Shown: positions 18,868 through 27,172 of the stretch, in pieces | Layout: every line of letters begins with the position of its first letter | Numbering within the stretch: the stretch's first letter is position 1 | Assembly (NCBI RefSeq): GCF_028023555.1 | Contig: NZ_JAQIOY010000003.1 | Coordinates: 620,001 to 684,000, forward strand | Origin: Thalassococcus_A lentus | Lineage (GTDB): Bacteria > Pseudomonadota > Alphaproteobacteria > Rhodobacterales > Rhodobacteraceae | Direction of reading: 5' to 3' | Length of the DNA stretch: 64,000 nt | Notes under the pieces: generated by a model | What the model saw: only the letters and a program-made list of their open reading frames with translations | Databases searched by the model: none | What the model was told of the DNA's origin: nothing | Translations under genes and position numbers: made by a program

Positions 18868-19728
18868 TCAGTTCGACGCCAGTTTTGATGAAACACGAAA
18901 GACGCAACCATCTGACACCAGTTCCGGCGGTGTCATGCAAAGCCCCTTGGCAGTCTGGAATGCGGCCAGAACCTTGGGCACATAATCGCGGGTTTCAGCA
19001 AATGGCGGAACGCCCCCGTGTTTGGGGATCGAATTTTCGCCAGCATTGTAACCAGCCAGAACAAGAACCGGATCGCCCTCGAATTTCTCCATGAGAAAAT
19101 CAAGAAAGGCGACCCCGCCTTTGATGTTCTGAACGGGGTCAAAGCTGTCTTTCACGCCAAAGCGTTCGGCGGTTGCCGGCATGAGCTGCATCAGCCCCTG
19201 CGCACCCGCGCCGCTGACCGCTGATTTCTTACCAGCCGATTCAACAGAGATAACGGCCAATGCCAGTGCCGGGGAAACGCGTGTTCCGACTGTCGCCAAA
19301 AGAATGTCGCGCCCATGCGCGGCAGCGATGTCCTGAAGAGACTGCAAACGCGGCGCGGCAACCGACTGTCCCTGTGGCCCCTTGTTCAGCGCCGAGAGCG
19401 CCGTAGACAAACGGCCCGGGCCCGAACTGGCCAGATCAGGCGAGACGGTCTGCCAATACCATGCGTATGTCCCGATATTCGTCGCGCCCTTTTTGGGCGC
19501 GGCTGCGGCAGCTGTTGCAGCTCGGGGCGCAGGCGCCGCTTTGGGCGGCGGGGCAACCGCTGGATTTGCGCGCGGCGCGATCTGAACGGTGATGCGTTTG
19601 CCGACACCCTTCTTGGGCACCTTGATCCTTTTGGCTGAAAAATCCTTGAAAGGCGCCGGTTCTTCGGCGCTTGCAGGACTCGCCAAGGCTGCGCAGCACG
19701 CAACCATCACAATTTTAATGAATCCCAT
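18868..19728 (-). CDS. Lytic transglycosylase, SLT domain
   Basis: A 286-residue exported murein hydrolase. A signal peptide (ends ASPASAEE) is followed by an alanine/proline-rich linker (about 65-90) and a C-terminal SLT domain with the catalytic glutamate in VISVESAGKKS, the GAQGLMQLMPATAERFG motif, and LAGYNAGENSI. It cleaves the glycan strand between MurNAc and GlcNAc. It lies just upstream of and divergent from the Tad locus, which needs passage through peptidoglycan; a link is possible but unproved. Confidence 0.93.
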   Translation of the reverse strand: MGFIKIVMVACCAALASPASAEEPAPFKDFSAKRIKVPKKGVGKRITVQIAPRANPAVAPPPKAAPAPRAATAAAAAPKKGATNIGTYAWYWQTVSPDLASSGPGRLSTALSALNKGPQGQSVAAPRLQSLQDIAAAHGRDILLATVGTRVSPALALAVISVESAGKKSAVSGAGAQGLMQLMPATAERFGVKDSFDPVQNIKGGVAFLDFLMEKFEGDPVLVLAGYNAGENSIPKHGGVPPFAETRDYVPKVLAAFQTAKGLCMTPPELVSDGCVFRVSSKLASN

Positions 19729-20083
19729 GGGTTTGCTCGATCACTGCCTAGGGTTGTTTTTTTCCGATTTTCGCACAAACAGCGATTTATTACCAGTATC
19801 GTTGCCAAATCATGAACGAGACCGCCACAAATAGGCGCGGAAAACCCGTCTATTTCGAGAAATTAACCAATTTTTTCAATTATTTAATAATTAAATCAGT
19901 GACTTGCGAAGTTCATTCATTTGCCCTGCATAAACGCCAAAATCAAACCATTCGTGTCACACTCTTGCCTCAAACCGAAGTCTATAACTCCCCATACCGC
20001 AACGACGCCGGGCTTGTGAGAGAGGACCCGGGGCAACGACGAGGCGGTGAACGTGAGCAAAAACCTATCTACGGAGAGAAACC
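19729..20083. other. AT-rich intergenic region upstream of the pilin genes
   Basis: About 355 bases without a convincing gene. The middle (about 19740-19920) is AT-rich, including TTAACCA at about 19863 (like a CtrA half-site) and TTAATAATTAA at about 19884. It probably holds the promoter of the Tad operon and of the divergent transglycosylase. No certain -35/-10 pair can be named. Confidence 0.5.
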
Positions 20084-20263
20084 ATGATGAACTTCCTGAA
20101 CACATTCCGCAAGGACGAAGACGGCGCCGTAACTGTTGACTGGGTCGTCCTGACCGCAGCTGTTGTTGGCCTGGCGATCGCCGCTTACTCGACCATCGAG
20201 ACAAACGCCAGCACTCTGATCACCGCAGCCGGTGGCGCAGTGGCAGCAGAAAACGACTTCTAA
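20084..20263 (+). CDS. Flp-family type IVb pilin, copy 1
   Basis: A 59-residue prepilin with ATGATG start preceded by CGGAGAGAAACC. It has a short charged leader (NTFRKDEDG) with the prepilin-peptidase cleavage site at G|AVTVDW, then a single hydrophobic helix (VVLTAAVVGLAIAAYSTIE) and a C-terminal segment ending AAENDF. It would be the major subunit of the Flp pilus. The protein is identical to copy 2; the DNA differs by three synonymous bases. The usual +5 glutamate of Flp pilins is aspartate here and the +6 tyrosine is tryptophan. Confidence 0.92.
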   Translation: MMNFLNTFRKDEDGAVTVDWVVLTAAVVGLAIAAYSTIETNASTLITAAGGAVAAENDF

Positions 20264-20270
20264 GTTTTCC

Positions 20271-20354
20271 GCGGCGAAATCGCCGCACGGGTCGGCGCGC
20301 TCGGCGCGCCGGCATTCCCCAAGCTGGGGCATACAAAACATACCCCAATTGGGG
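20271..20354 (+). other. Four consecutive hairpins between pilin copies 1 and 2
   Basis: Four inverted repeats lie in 84 bases: GCGGCG-AAAT-CGCCGC (20271-20286), GGCGCGC/GCGCGCC (20294-20310), CCCC-AAGCT-GGGG (20317-20329) and CCCC-AATT-GGGG (20343-20354). None has a T-tract, so they look like mRNA-stabilising or processing structures, not a simple terminator. Confidence 0.7.
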
Positions 20355-20371
20355 CTATCTGGAGAGATACA

Positions 20372-20551
20372 ATGATGAACTTCCTGAACACATTCCGCAA
20401 AGACGAAGACGGCGCCGTAACTGTTGACTGGGTCGTCCTGACCGCAGCTGTTGTTGGCCTGGCGATCGCCGCGTACTCGACCATCGAGACAAACGCCAGC
20501 ACTCTGATCACCGCAGCCGGTGGTGCAGTGGCAGCAGAAAACGACTTCTAA
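20372..20551 (+). CDS. Flp-family type IVb pilin, copy 2
   Basis: A 59-residue prepilin encoding exactly the same protein as copy 1, with only three synonymous differences (AAG/AAA, GCT/GCG, GGC/GGT). Ribosome site GGAGAG precedes ATGATG. Leader NTFRKDEDG, cleavage G|AVTVDWVV, one helix, and C-terminus AAENDF. The near-identity of coding DNA against diverged flanks points to recent duplication or gene conversion. Confidence 0.92.
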   Translation: MMNFLNTFRKDEDGAVTVDWVVLTAAVVGLAIAAYSTIETNASTLITAAGGAVAAENDF

Positions 20552-20573
20552 GTCTTTCTCGCGCAAGCTTTCG

Positions 20574-20599
20574 TCCCGAGCCGTTTTGTTGGCTCGGGA
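20574..20599 (+). terminator. Hairpin between pilin copies 2 and 3
   Basis: Perfect stem TCCCGAGCC / GGCTCGGGA with an eight-base loop. It is followed by CACCCAA and no T-run, so partial termination or mRNA processing is more likely than full termination. Confidence 0.5.
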
Positions 20600-20631
20600 T
20601 CACCCAACCAAGAGCAGGAAAGGGTTCGAAA

Positions 20632-20811
20632 ATGTTACGCTTCTTGAAAGCTTTTCGCGAAGATCAGTCAGGTGCAGTCACAGTTGACTGGGTTGTTATC
20701 ACAGCCGCAGTTGTTGGAATGTCCGCGATCTCGTTCTTTGTGATTGAAGACAACTCCAATGCACTGATGTCATCTGCCGGTGGCGCGATCGCAGCGGAAA
20801 ACGATTTCTGA
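20632..20811 (+). CDS. Flp-family type IVb pilin, copy 3 (diverged)
   Basis: A 59-residue prepilin related to copies 1 and 2 but diverged (MLRFLKAFREDQSG leader). It keeps the G|AVTVDWVV cleavage and +5 aspartate / +6 tryptophan, the helix (VITAAVVGMSAISFFVIE), and the same AAENDF end. AGCAGGAAAGGG lies upstream. It could be a minor pilin or a condition-specific subunit. It is followed by a strong terminator. Confidence 0.92.
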   Translation: MLRFLKAFREDQSGAVTVDWVVITAAVVGMSAISFFVIEDNSNALMSSAGGAIAAENDF

Positions 20812-20842
20812 TCTAACAGAAACGGTCCCATGACTACGCGAG

Positions 20843-20880
20843 AAAGGCTGGCCCAGAAGGGAACAGCCTTTTTTTTATTT
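20843..20880 (+). terminator. Rho-independent terminator after the pilin genes
   Basis: AAAGGCTG / CAGCCTTT stem followed by an uninterrupted T-run (TTTTTT). It ends the pilin transcript ahead of cpaB. Confidence 0.85.
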
Positions 20881-21025
20881 TTAGGGTCCGGTTCCGCACG
20901 TTCCAGTTAGAATCCTAATTCTTGGAAGCACCGCGGAAACGGCACGTTTTGGCCACAATACGTCGATAAACCCTGAACAATCGCCCGCATTTCGCGGGTT
21001 TGCACCATGAACCTAGAGGTGACTA

Positions 21026-21880
21026 ATGCGACTTGTATTTGGACTTGTCTTGATTGCTGGGCTCGGCTTGGCCGGTTTTGCAGTCTACATGGCGCAAAAC
21101 TACATCGGCGCCTATGAAAACGCGCTGGCCGTGGAACGCGAAAAGGCAACCAAAGCCGTCGATACAACTTCGATCTACGTAACCACACGGGCAATCGCTT
21201 ATGGTGAAGAGATCCTGGAAGAAGATGTGCAGCTGGCACCATGGCCCAAAGAGATTTTGCCAGATGGCCACTTTGGTGAAGAGAACCCTGTCTTCGTTGC
21301 CGGTGACCGTCCGCGCGTGGCTGTTCGCCCGATGGAAAAATTCGAGGCCTTTCTCGATGTAAAGGTCAGTGAGCCGGGTGGCGACGCCGGAATCACATCC
21401 AGACTTAAGCGCGGTGAGCGCGCCTTTGCCATTAAAGTTGACGTAGCCACAGGTGTTTCGGGCTTCCTCCGCCCCGGCGACCGGGTTGACGTATACTGGA
21501 CAGGCCGGATACCGGGCAACGATCCCAATCTGCCCGAAGGTGATGTGACCAAGCTGATCGAAACCGGTGTACGTCTCGTTGCGATTGACCAGATGGCCAA
21601 CGCCGACAACGTGGACGCAACCATTGCCCGCACCGTCACCGTTGCAGCGACGCCCCAGCAGGTCGCCGGTCTGGCCCAAGCGCAGAGCACAGGACGGTTG
21701 TCCCTGTCTTTGATGTCCTTCAACGACGATACGGTGGCCGAAGTCATCGAAGTGGACCAGCGGTCGCTGCTCGGAATTGAACGTCAGGAGCAGAAAGTGG
21801 AACGCAAACTCGAAGTCTGCACCACCCGCATCAACAAAGGCGGTGAGCGGATCGAAGTTCCAATCCCCTGCACGAACTAA
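21026..21880 (+). CDS. cpaB: Flp pilus assembly protein CpaB (RcpC)
   Basis: A 284-residue protein with an N-terminal membrane anchor (LVFGLVLIAGLGLAGFAVYM), then a SAF/antifreeze-like domain (TRAIAYGEEILEEDVQLAPWP) and an RcpC domain (RGERAFAIKVDVATGVSGFL; PGDRVDVYW). It sits in the periplasm and is thought to help the secretin or bind peptidoglycan. AGAGGTG precedes the ATG. First gene of the Tad machinery after the pilins and followed by a hairpin. Confidence 0.92.
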   Translation: MRLVFGLVLIAGLGLAGFAVYMAQNYIGAYENALAVEREKATKAVDTTSIYVTTRAIAYGEEILEEDVQLAPWPKEILPDGHFGEENPVFVAGDRPRVAVRPMEKFEAFLDVKVSEPGGDAGITSRLKRGERAFAIKVDVATGVSGFLRPGDRVDVYWTGRIPGNDPNLPEGDVTKLIETGVRLVAIDQMANADNVDATIARTVTVAATPQQVAGLAQAQSTGRLSLSLMSFNDDTVAEVIEVDQRSLLGIERQEQKVERKLEVCTTRINKGGERIEVPIPCTN

Positions 21881-21901
21881 CACAAAAGCAAAGAGATACG
21901 G

Positions 21902-21934
21902 CAGGGCGTCCCGCGGGGCGCCCTGTTTGTGTTT
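21902..21934 (+). terminator. Hairpin/terminator after cpaB
   Basis: CAGGGCGTCCC / GGGGCGCCCTG stem with one wobble pair, followed by TTTGTGTTT. It lies in a 200-base gap before cpaC, suggesting a separate or attenuated downstream transcript. Confidence 0.7.
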
Positions 21935-22084
21935 CCGTGACGTAAAAGCCTCTGTTGCGGGTTATCCACATAAATCCCAATCCAGAAGTCATTGATTCTT
22001 GCATAAAAACCAAAGTTGACGCATGGTTTGACGAAATGCAGGCGCTAGACCTGTACAACGAGGCGTGATCGAGAGGCAGGTCAC

Positions 22085-23518
22085 ATGAAAATTGACAGAT
22101 TTTTGAAGGCGGCCCTGCTTGGGCTGACCATGGCTGCTGTTCCTGCAGCACATCACGCACAGGCAGAAACTCTGCGCGTGGTTCGAACAGGAACGGAATC
22201 GGTGCTCAGTGTGCCGATGAACCGAGCGGTCGTGGTGGAAAGCGAGAAACCTTTCGCAGAGCTGAGCATCGCCAACCCGGCGATCGCAGATATCTCTTCG
22301 TTGTCGGATCGCACGATCTATGTTCTGGGCAAAGCGCCCGGCACAACAACGCTGACCATCCTGGATGCTGCGGGGCAGCTCATTACAAACGTGGATGTGC
22401 GTGTCGCGGCAGACGTGACCGAATTCAAAGAGCGGCTGCGCCAGATCCTTCCCGACGAAGCGATTGAAGTGCGTACAGCCAATGATGGCATCGTTCTTTC
22501 CGGCACAGTATCCAGCACGATGCGCATGCAGCGGGCTCTGGATCTTGCCGAACGCTACGCGCCAGAGCGCGTTTCGAACCTGATGAGCGTCGGCGGCATT
22601 CAGCAGGTCATGCTCAAGGTTCGGTTTGCAGAAATGTCCCGGTCCGTCGCAAAAACACTGCGCGCCTCGGTCGGCACAGGCGGATCTGTTCTGGGCGGCG
22701 ACCTCGGTCTGGAAATCGGCACAGGCAACGCGGCCCCATTGGCCGACGTTGATACGATTGTCGGAAAACTGAACCCGCAGTCTGGATCAAACGCATCGCA
22801 AGGTGCTGTTTTGTTTGGCTTTAATGCAGGCGGCCTCGAAGTAGGCATTCTGCTTGAAGCACTGGAACAAAAAGGCGTAGTTCGAACACTCGCCGAGCCA
22901 AATCTGGTGTCCTTGTCTGGTCAGGAAGCGAAATTCCTCGCGGGTGGCGAATTCCCGATCCCAGTTGCACAGCAGGGCGGAACGATTTCCATCGAATACA
23001 AACCATTCGGTGTTGAATTGAACTTCATCCCGCGCGTGGTTGATGGCGATCTGATCAATCTTGAGCTGGAAGCTGCGGTATCGGCGCTTGATTTCGACAA
23101 TACGTTCGAATTCGAAACGATCACCGTACCGGCCTTCCGCCGCCGCGAAGCACAAACCACCGTGGAAATGCGGGACGGTGAAAGCTTTGCCATTGCCGGG
23201 CTTCTTCAGGATGACTTCCGTGACCTGAATGGTCAGGTGCCATGGCTGGGCGACATTCCGGTTCTGGGCGCTCTGTTCCGAAGCGCGGAATACACACGCG
23301 AGCAATCTGAACTGGTTGTCATCGTCACGCCGCACCTGGTTACACCAACCAAGGGTGAGGCACTGGCGCTTCCAACCGATCGGGTCCGCCCGCCCACCGA
23401 AAAAGACCTGTTCCTGTTCGGCCGCGTCGCACAAGACGGCCGCGCCCCTAAAAAGGGTGCCGCTGGCGAAGTGGCTAAGCAGGATTTCAACGGCTCCTAC
23501 GGCTATGTGATGGATTGA
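22085..23518 (+). CDS. cpaC: Flp pilus secretin CpaC (RcpA)
   Basis: A 477-residue type II/III secretin forming the outer-membrane pore for the pilus. A signal peptide (ends about HHAQA) is followed by a pilus-type N0 domain (MNRAVVVESEKPFAELSIAN), a BON/KH-like region and the secretin core with LAEPNLVSLSGQEAKFLAGG, GVELNFIPRVV and VPWLGDIPVLGALF. The family hallmark VPWLGDIP is intact. Stop TGA is followed closely by the OmpA-like lipoprotein gene. Confidence 0.95.
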   Translation: MKIDRFLKAALLGLTMAAVPAAHHAQAETLRVVRTGTESVLSVPMNRAVVVESEKPFAELSIANPAIADISSLSDRTIYVLGKAPGTTTLTILDAAGQLITNVDVRVAADVTEFKERLRQILPDEAIEVRTANDGIVLSGTVSSTMRMQRALDLAERYAPERVSNLMSVGGIQQVMLKVRFAEMSRSVAKTLRASVGTGGSVLGGDLGLEIGTGNAAPLADVDTIVGKLNPQSGSNASQGAVLFGFNAGGLEVGILLEALEQKGVVRTLAEPNLVSLSGQEAKFLAGGEFPIPVAQQGGTISIEYKPFGVELNFIPRVVDGDLINLELEAAVSALDFDNTFEFETITVPAFRRREAQTTVEMRDGESFAIAGLLQDDFRDLNGQVPWLGDIPVLGALFRSAEYTREQSELVVIVTPHLVTPTKGEALALPTDRVRPPTEKDLFLFGRVAQDGRAPKKGAAGEVAKQDFNGSYGYVMD

Positions 23519-23523
23519 GGATC

Positions 23524-24210
23524 ATGAAGCAGAAACACTATAAAATCAACGTGTTGGCATCGATCGCCTGTACAGGTGTTCTGCTTGCGGGCTGCACGAA
23601 TTCAAACTCTGCGTCGATCAACAACCAGTTTTTCCACGAAGCGGGCGCGCTGGTCGACGGGGGTGACTTTGGTCACGCCACAATGAACAACACGCAGTAT
23701 CAGAACGGCGAAAAGCAGTTCACCTATGACATGGCTCAGCGCTTTGCGTCCGAAGTCATGACAACCGTGAACTTTGCCTTCAACAGCGCGGCGCTGGATG
23801 CCGGCGCGCGTGATACACTGCGTGAGCAAGCCAACTTTATCCGCCAGTTCCCGGAAATCACATTCCGCGTCTACGGTCACACCGACAAAGTCGGCAGCAA
23901 CGGCTACAACAAGGCCCTTGGTCTTCGTCGTGCGAAAGCGGTCGTAAACTACCTTGTGTCACAGGGTGTTGAGCGTTCACGCCTCGAAGCGCTGGTTTCT
24001 TTCGGAGAAACGCAGCCTCTGATCGTGACCGAAGGCAAAGAACGCCGCAATCGTCGCACAGTGACCGAAGTTTCGGGTCTTGTGGCCGGGCACCCTGCTC
24101 TGTTGGACGGCAAATACGCAGAAGTGATTTATCGCGAATACGTGCGCTCTGCACAGCCCGCTACGGTTCTGACCGGCATCAAGGGCAGCGACTTCATCAC
24201 CACAGAATAA
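23524..24210 (+). CDS. OmpA-domain lipoprotein of the Tad locus
   Basis: About 228 residues. The start at 23524 (MKQKHYKINVLAS) is preferred over an in-frame TTG at 23515. The lipobox LLAGC at about residues 18-22 predicts an outer-membrane lipoprotein. The C-terminal half is an OmpA-like peptidoglycan-binding domain (VNFAFNSAALDAGARDTL; YGHTDKVGSNGYNKALGLRR; GERRN-like KERRNRR). It occupies the place where CpaD/RcpB-type secretin-associated lipoproteins usually lie. Inferred role is anchoring or piloting the secretin. Confidence 0.85.
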   Translation: MKQKHYKINVLASIACTGVLLAGCTNSNSASINNQFFHEAGALVDGGDFGHATMNNTQYQNGEKQFTYDMAQRFASEVMTTVNFAFNSAALDAGARDTLREQANFIRQFPEITFRVYGHTDKVGSNGYNKALGLRRAKAVVNYLVSQGVERSRLEALVSFGETQPLIVTEGKERRNRRTVTEVSGLVAGHPALLDGKYAEVIYREYVRSAQPATVLTGIKGSDFITTE

Positions 24211-24221
24211 TGTGAAAAGAC

Positions 24222-24250
24222 CCGGGCGCTGATCGGCAACCTGCGCCCGG
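24222..24250 (+). terminator. Hairpin after the OmpA-like gene
   Basis: CCGGGCGC / GCGCCCGG stem with a 13-base loop, without a T-tract. Possible weak terminator or processing site in the 226-base gap before cpaE. Confidence 0.4.
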
Positions 24251-24436
24251 ACCGTCTAGAAAAACCGTACAATTTCGGTTTTTTGGCCCAAATGTTGCCG
24301 CCTTTCCCATTCAAAGTCGCTTTCAGAGGATCAATGCGCCCGCAAAAAAGGGCGCGGGTGGTCCGGACACGGGTGGGTAAATTGTTTCAAAGCCATACCA
24401 CGGTCCGGTGCCGCAAGAGCAAAGGACGTAAGGCGA

Positions 24437-25672
24437 ATGACCAGCACTGCACCGACGCAAGACGATCTTGCACCGATCGTTGCCTGCACAATCAGCAGGG
24501 ACGTGCAGGAATTCGATCTGCTGATCGAGGATATGGAGCTTATCCTTGGTGAGCATTGGGGGGATCTGGGTTTTGAAGAAGCCCTTCCTTTCATGAACCA
24601 GCCAGAAGCATCGCAGCTTGAGTTTGTCGCGATGGCGATCGATTCACAGGACGAGCCGGAAATTGCCCGGCTCGGAACGATCATCACGGGCGCCAAGGAA
24701 AAAGGCATCAAGGTGATCTTGATTGCCGAAGATGTCACGCCCGCCGCGCTGCACCAGTTGCTGCGTACCGGCGCGGACGAATTCGTGCCCTACCCTCTGC
24801 CCGAAGGTGAACTGGCCGCCGCAGTTGAGCGACTGCGGATGCCAGAGCCCGTAGCGGCACCCGAGGCTGCCGAAACCGTACGCCTGCGCGGCGATGGCGA
24901 TGGTGTTCTCATTGCAGTTCAAGGACTTGCCGGCGGTGCTGGATCAAGCACGATTGCCGTGAACCTGGCCTACGAATTGGCGACGGCCAACAAAGAAAAG
25001 AACCCACGGGTTTGCCTGATGGACTTTGGCCTGCAGTTTGGGTCGGTTGCGACATACCTGGATTTGCCGCGCCGCGAAGCCGTCATGGAACTGCTGTCAG
25101 ACGTCGACTCGATGGATGGTGAAAGTTTCGCCCAGGCTTTGGTCAGTTTTGAAGACAAGATGCAGGTCTTGACGTCGCCAGCCGACGTTTTGCCATTGGA
25201 TATGCTGGGCGCTGGCGAAGTTGAAAAACTGCTGGACGTTGCCCGCGAGCATTTTGACTACGTGATCGTTGATATGCCCGGAACACTGGTGCAGTGGACC
25301 GAAACCGTATTGAACGAAGCGCAGGTCTACTTTGCAGTCATCGGGCTGGACATGCGCTCGGCTCAAAACACACTGCGCCTCAAGCGGGCGTTGCAAGCCG
25401 AAGATCTACCCTTCGAAAAGCTGCGTTTCGTTCTGAACCGCGCACCGAAATTCACTGACTTGCAGGGCAAGAGCCGCGTCAAGCGTATGGCCGAAAGCCT
25501 TGGAATCTCTATCGACATCCAGTTCCCAGACGGGGGTAAGATCGTGGATCAGGCCTGTGATCATGGTCTGCCTTTGGCAAGCCACGCAGCCAAGAATCCG
25601 CTTCGCAAAGAAATTGTAAAATTGGCCGAAACGCTGAACAGCATCGGCGGCGCCGATGAAGAAGCGGCCTGA
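24437..25672 (+). CDS. cpaE: Pilus assembly ATPase CpaE (TadZ)
   Basis: A 411-residue protein with an N-terminal receiver-like domain (about residues 10-135, ending PLPEGELAAAVERLRMPE) and a C-terminal ParA/MinD-like ATPase domain. The deviant Walker A reads QGLAGGAGSSTIAVNLAYEL near residue 160; LMDFGLQFGSVATYLDL follows as switch region and VIVDMPGTL as Walker B. TadZ proteins localise the Tad machine to the pole. The Walker A lacks the usual GKGG(V)GKS lysine pair, as expected for this subfamily. Confidence 0.93.
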   Translation: MTSTAPTQDDLAPIVACTISRDVQEFDLLIEDMELILGEHWGDLGFEEALPFMNQPEASQLEFVAMAIDSQDEPEIARLGTIITGAKEKGIKVILIAEDVTPAALHQLLRTGADEFVPYPLPEGELAAAVERLRMPEPVAAPEAAETVRLRGDGDGVLIAVQGLAGGAGSSTIAVNLAYELATANKEKNPRVCLMDFGLQFGSVATYLDLPRREAVMELLSDVDSMDGESFAQALVSFEDKMQVLTSPADVLPLDMLGAGEVEKLLDVAREHFDYVIVDMPGTLVQWTETVLNEAQVYFAVIGLDMRSAQNTLRLKRALQAEDLPFEKLRFVLNRAPKFTDLQGKSRVKRMAESLGISIDIQFPDGGKIVDQACDHGLPLASHAAKNPLRKEIVKLAETLNSIGGADEEAA

Positions 25673-25685
25673 GACGGGGTAATCC

Positions 25686-27167
25686 ATGTTTTCGCGTTAC
25701 AAGAAACCTGCCGAAACGGCACCCAAGCCGGCACCGCAGCCCGCGGCGCAAGCTCCGGCAAAAGCCCCGGCAAATGCAATGGCGGCCGCAGCGGGCGATT
25801 TGGCTGCAGCAGTCAACAAGCCAAAGCCAGCCATGCGCAAACCCGCGCCCAAGGTTGCCGCAAAGTCCGCGCCCGCGGACAAAGAGAAAAAGCGCAAGGA
25901 GCGTCTGGGCGAGATCAAGCTCGAACTGCACCGCGCCCTCCTGGAAAACCTGAACCTAGCTGCGATCGACCAGGCTTCAGAGTCGGAACTGCGCGAAGAA
26001 ATCAATGCTGTTGCCGCTGAAGCGCTGCAGGAACGCGGCATTGTTCTGAACCGTGAAGAACGCCGTGTCCTGAATTCCGAACTTTACGATGAAGTCAAAG
26101 GGCTCGGTCCGCTTGAGACCTTGCTCAAGGACGAAACGATTTCTGATATTCTGGTTAATGGACCGCATCAGATCTTTATCGAACAGAATGGTAAGCTGTC
26201 TGTTTCGGACGTGACCTTCAAAGATGAAAAGCACCTGATGCGGATCATCGACAAGATCGTTTCGGCCGTTGGCCGCCGCGTCGATGAATCCAACCCTTAT
26301 GTTGACGCCCGTTTGCAAGACGGCTCGCGTTTCAACGCGATGGTCCCACCCGTTGCCATCGATGGCAGCCTTGTTTCCATTCGTAAGTTCAAAAAGGACA
26401 AGCTGGGCATCGAGGATCTGGTCAAGTTCGGTGCCTTCACCGAAGAAATGGCCGTCTACCTGCAAGCCGCCGTTGCGACACGTCTGAATGTGATCGTTTC
26501 TGGCGGTACAGGCTCAGGTAAAACAACTACGCTCAACGCGCTTTCGTCCTTTATCGACGACGCAGAACGTATCCTGACAATTGAGGATACCGCGGAACTT
26601 CAGTTGCAGCAGACCCACGTGGGCCGAATGGAAAGCCGTCCGCCCAACGTGGAAGGCAAAGGTGCCGTTACTCCACGCGACTGTTTGAAAAACGCCCTTC
26701 GTATGCGTCCGGACCGGATCATCGTCGGCGAAACGCGTGGCGAAGAAGTCATCGATATGTTGCAGGCCATGAACACCGGTCACGACGGATCGATGACCAC
26801 GATCCACGCCAACAGCGCCCGCGACGGCGTGAGCCGTTTGGAAAACATGATCGCGATGGCTGGCATCGAAATGCCACTCAAAGCGATGCGGTCCCAGATT
26901 TCTTCGGCTGTGAACCTGATCGTTCAGGCTTCGCGTCTGCAGGACGGCTCGCGCCGGATGACCTCGATCACCGAGATCACAGGGATGGAAGGCGAAGTGA
27001 TTTCCATGCAGGAAATCTTCCGCTTTCAGCGTGTCGGCCTGACGCCAGACAACAAGATCATCGGCCACTTCACTGCCACCGGTGTGCGCAGCCACTTTTC
27101 GGAACGGTTCCGGATGTGGGGCTATGACATTCCGCCATCAATCTACGAACCCTTCAGACCGGAGTAA
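25686..27167 (+). CDS. cpaF: Pilus assembly ATPase CpaF (TadA)
   Basis: A 493-residue secretion ATPase of the VirB11/PilB family that powers Flp pilus extension and retraction. The first 75 residues are Ala/Pro/Lys-rich and probably disordered. The ATPase core has Walker [11 protein letters not shown] at about 273-282, an Asp box ([11 protein letters not shown]), Walker B ([15 protein letters not shown]) and a His box ([16 protein letters not shown]). It follows cpaE by 13 bases, consistent with a co-transcribed block through tadC. Confidence 0.97.
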   Translation: MFSRYKKPAETAPKPAPQPAAQAPAKAPANAMAAAAGDLAAAVNKPKPAMRKPAPKVAAKSAPADKEKKRKERLGEIKLELHRALLENLNLAAIDQASESELREEINAVAAEALQERGIVLNREERRVLNSELYDEVKGLGPLETLLKDETISDILVNGPHQIFIEQNGKLSVSDVTFKDEKHLMRIIDKIVSAVGRRVDESNPYVDARLQDGSRFNAMVPPVAIDGSLVSIRKFKKDKLGIEDLVKFGAFTEEMAVYLQAAVATRLNVIVSGGTGSGKTTTLNALSSFIDDAERILTIEDTAELQLQQTHVGRMESRPPNVEGKGAVTPRDCLKNALRMRPDRIIVGETRGEEVIDMLQAMNTGHDGSMTTIHANSARDGVSRLENMIAMAGIEMPLKAMRSQISSAVNLIVQASRLQDGSRRMTSITEITGMEGEVISMQEIFRFQRVGLTPDNKIIGHFTATGVRSHFSERFRMWGYDIPPSIYEPFRPE

Positions 27168-27172
27168 GTCCA

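Noticed and set aside
21962..21970. Perfect DnaA box TTATCCACA upstream of cpaC
   Set aside because: Single copy with no cluster, no AT-rich unwinding element and no replication gene nearby, so not an origin; chance or minor regulation.
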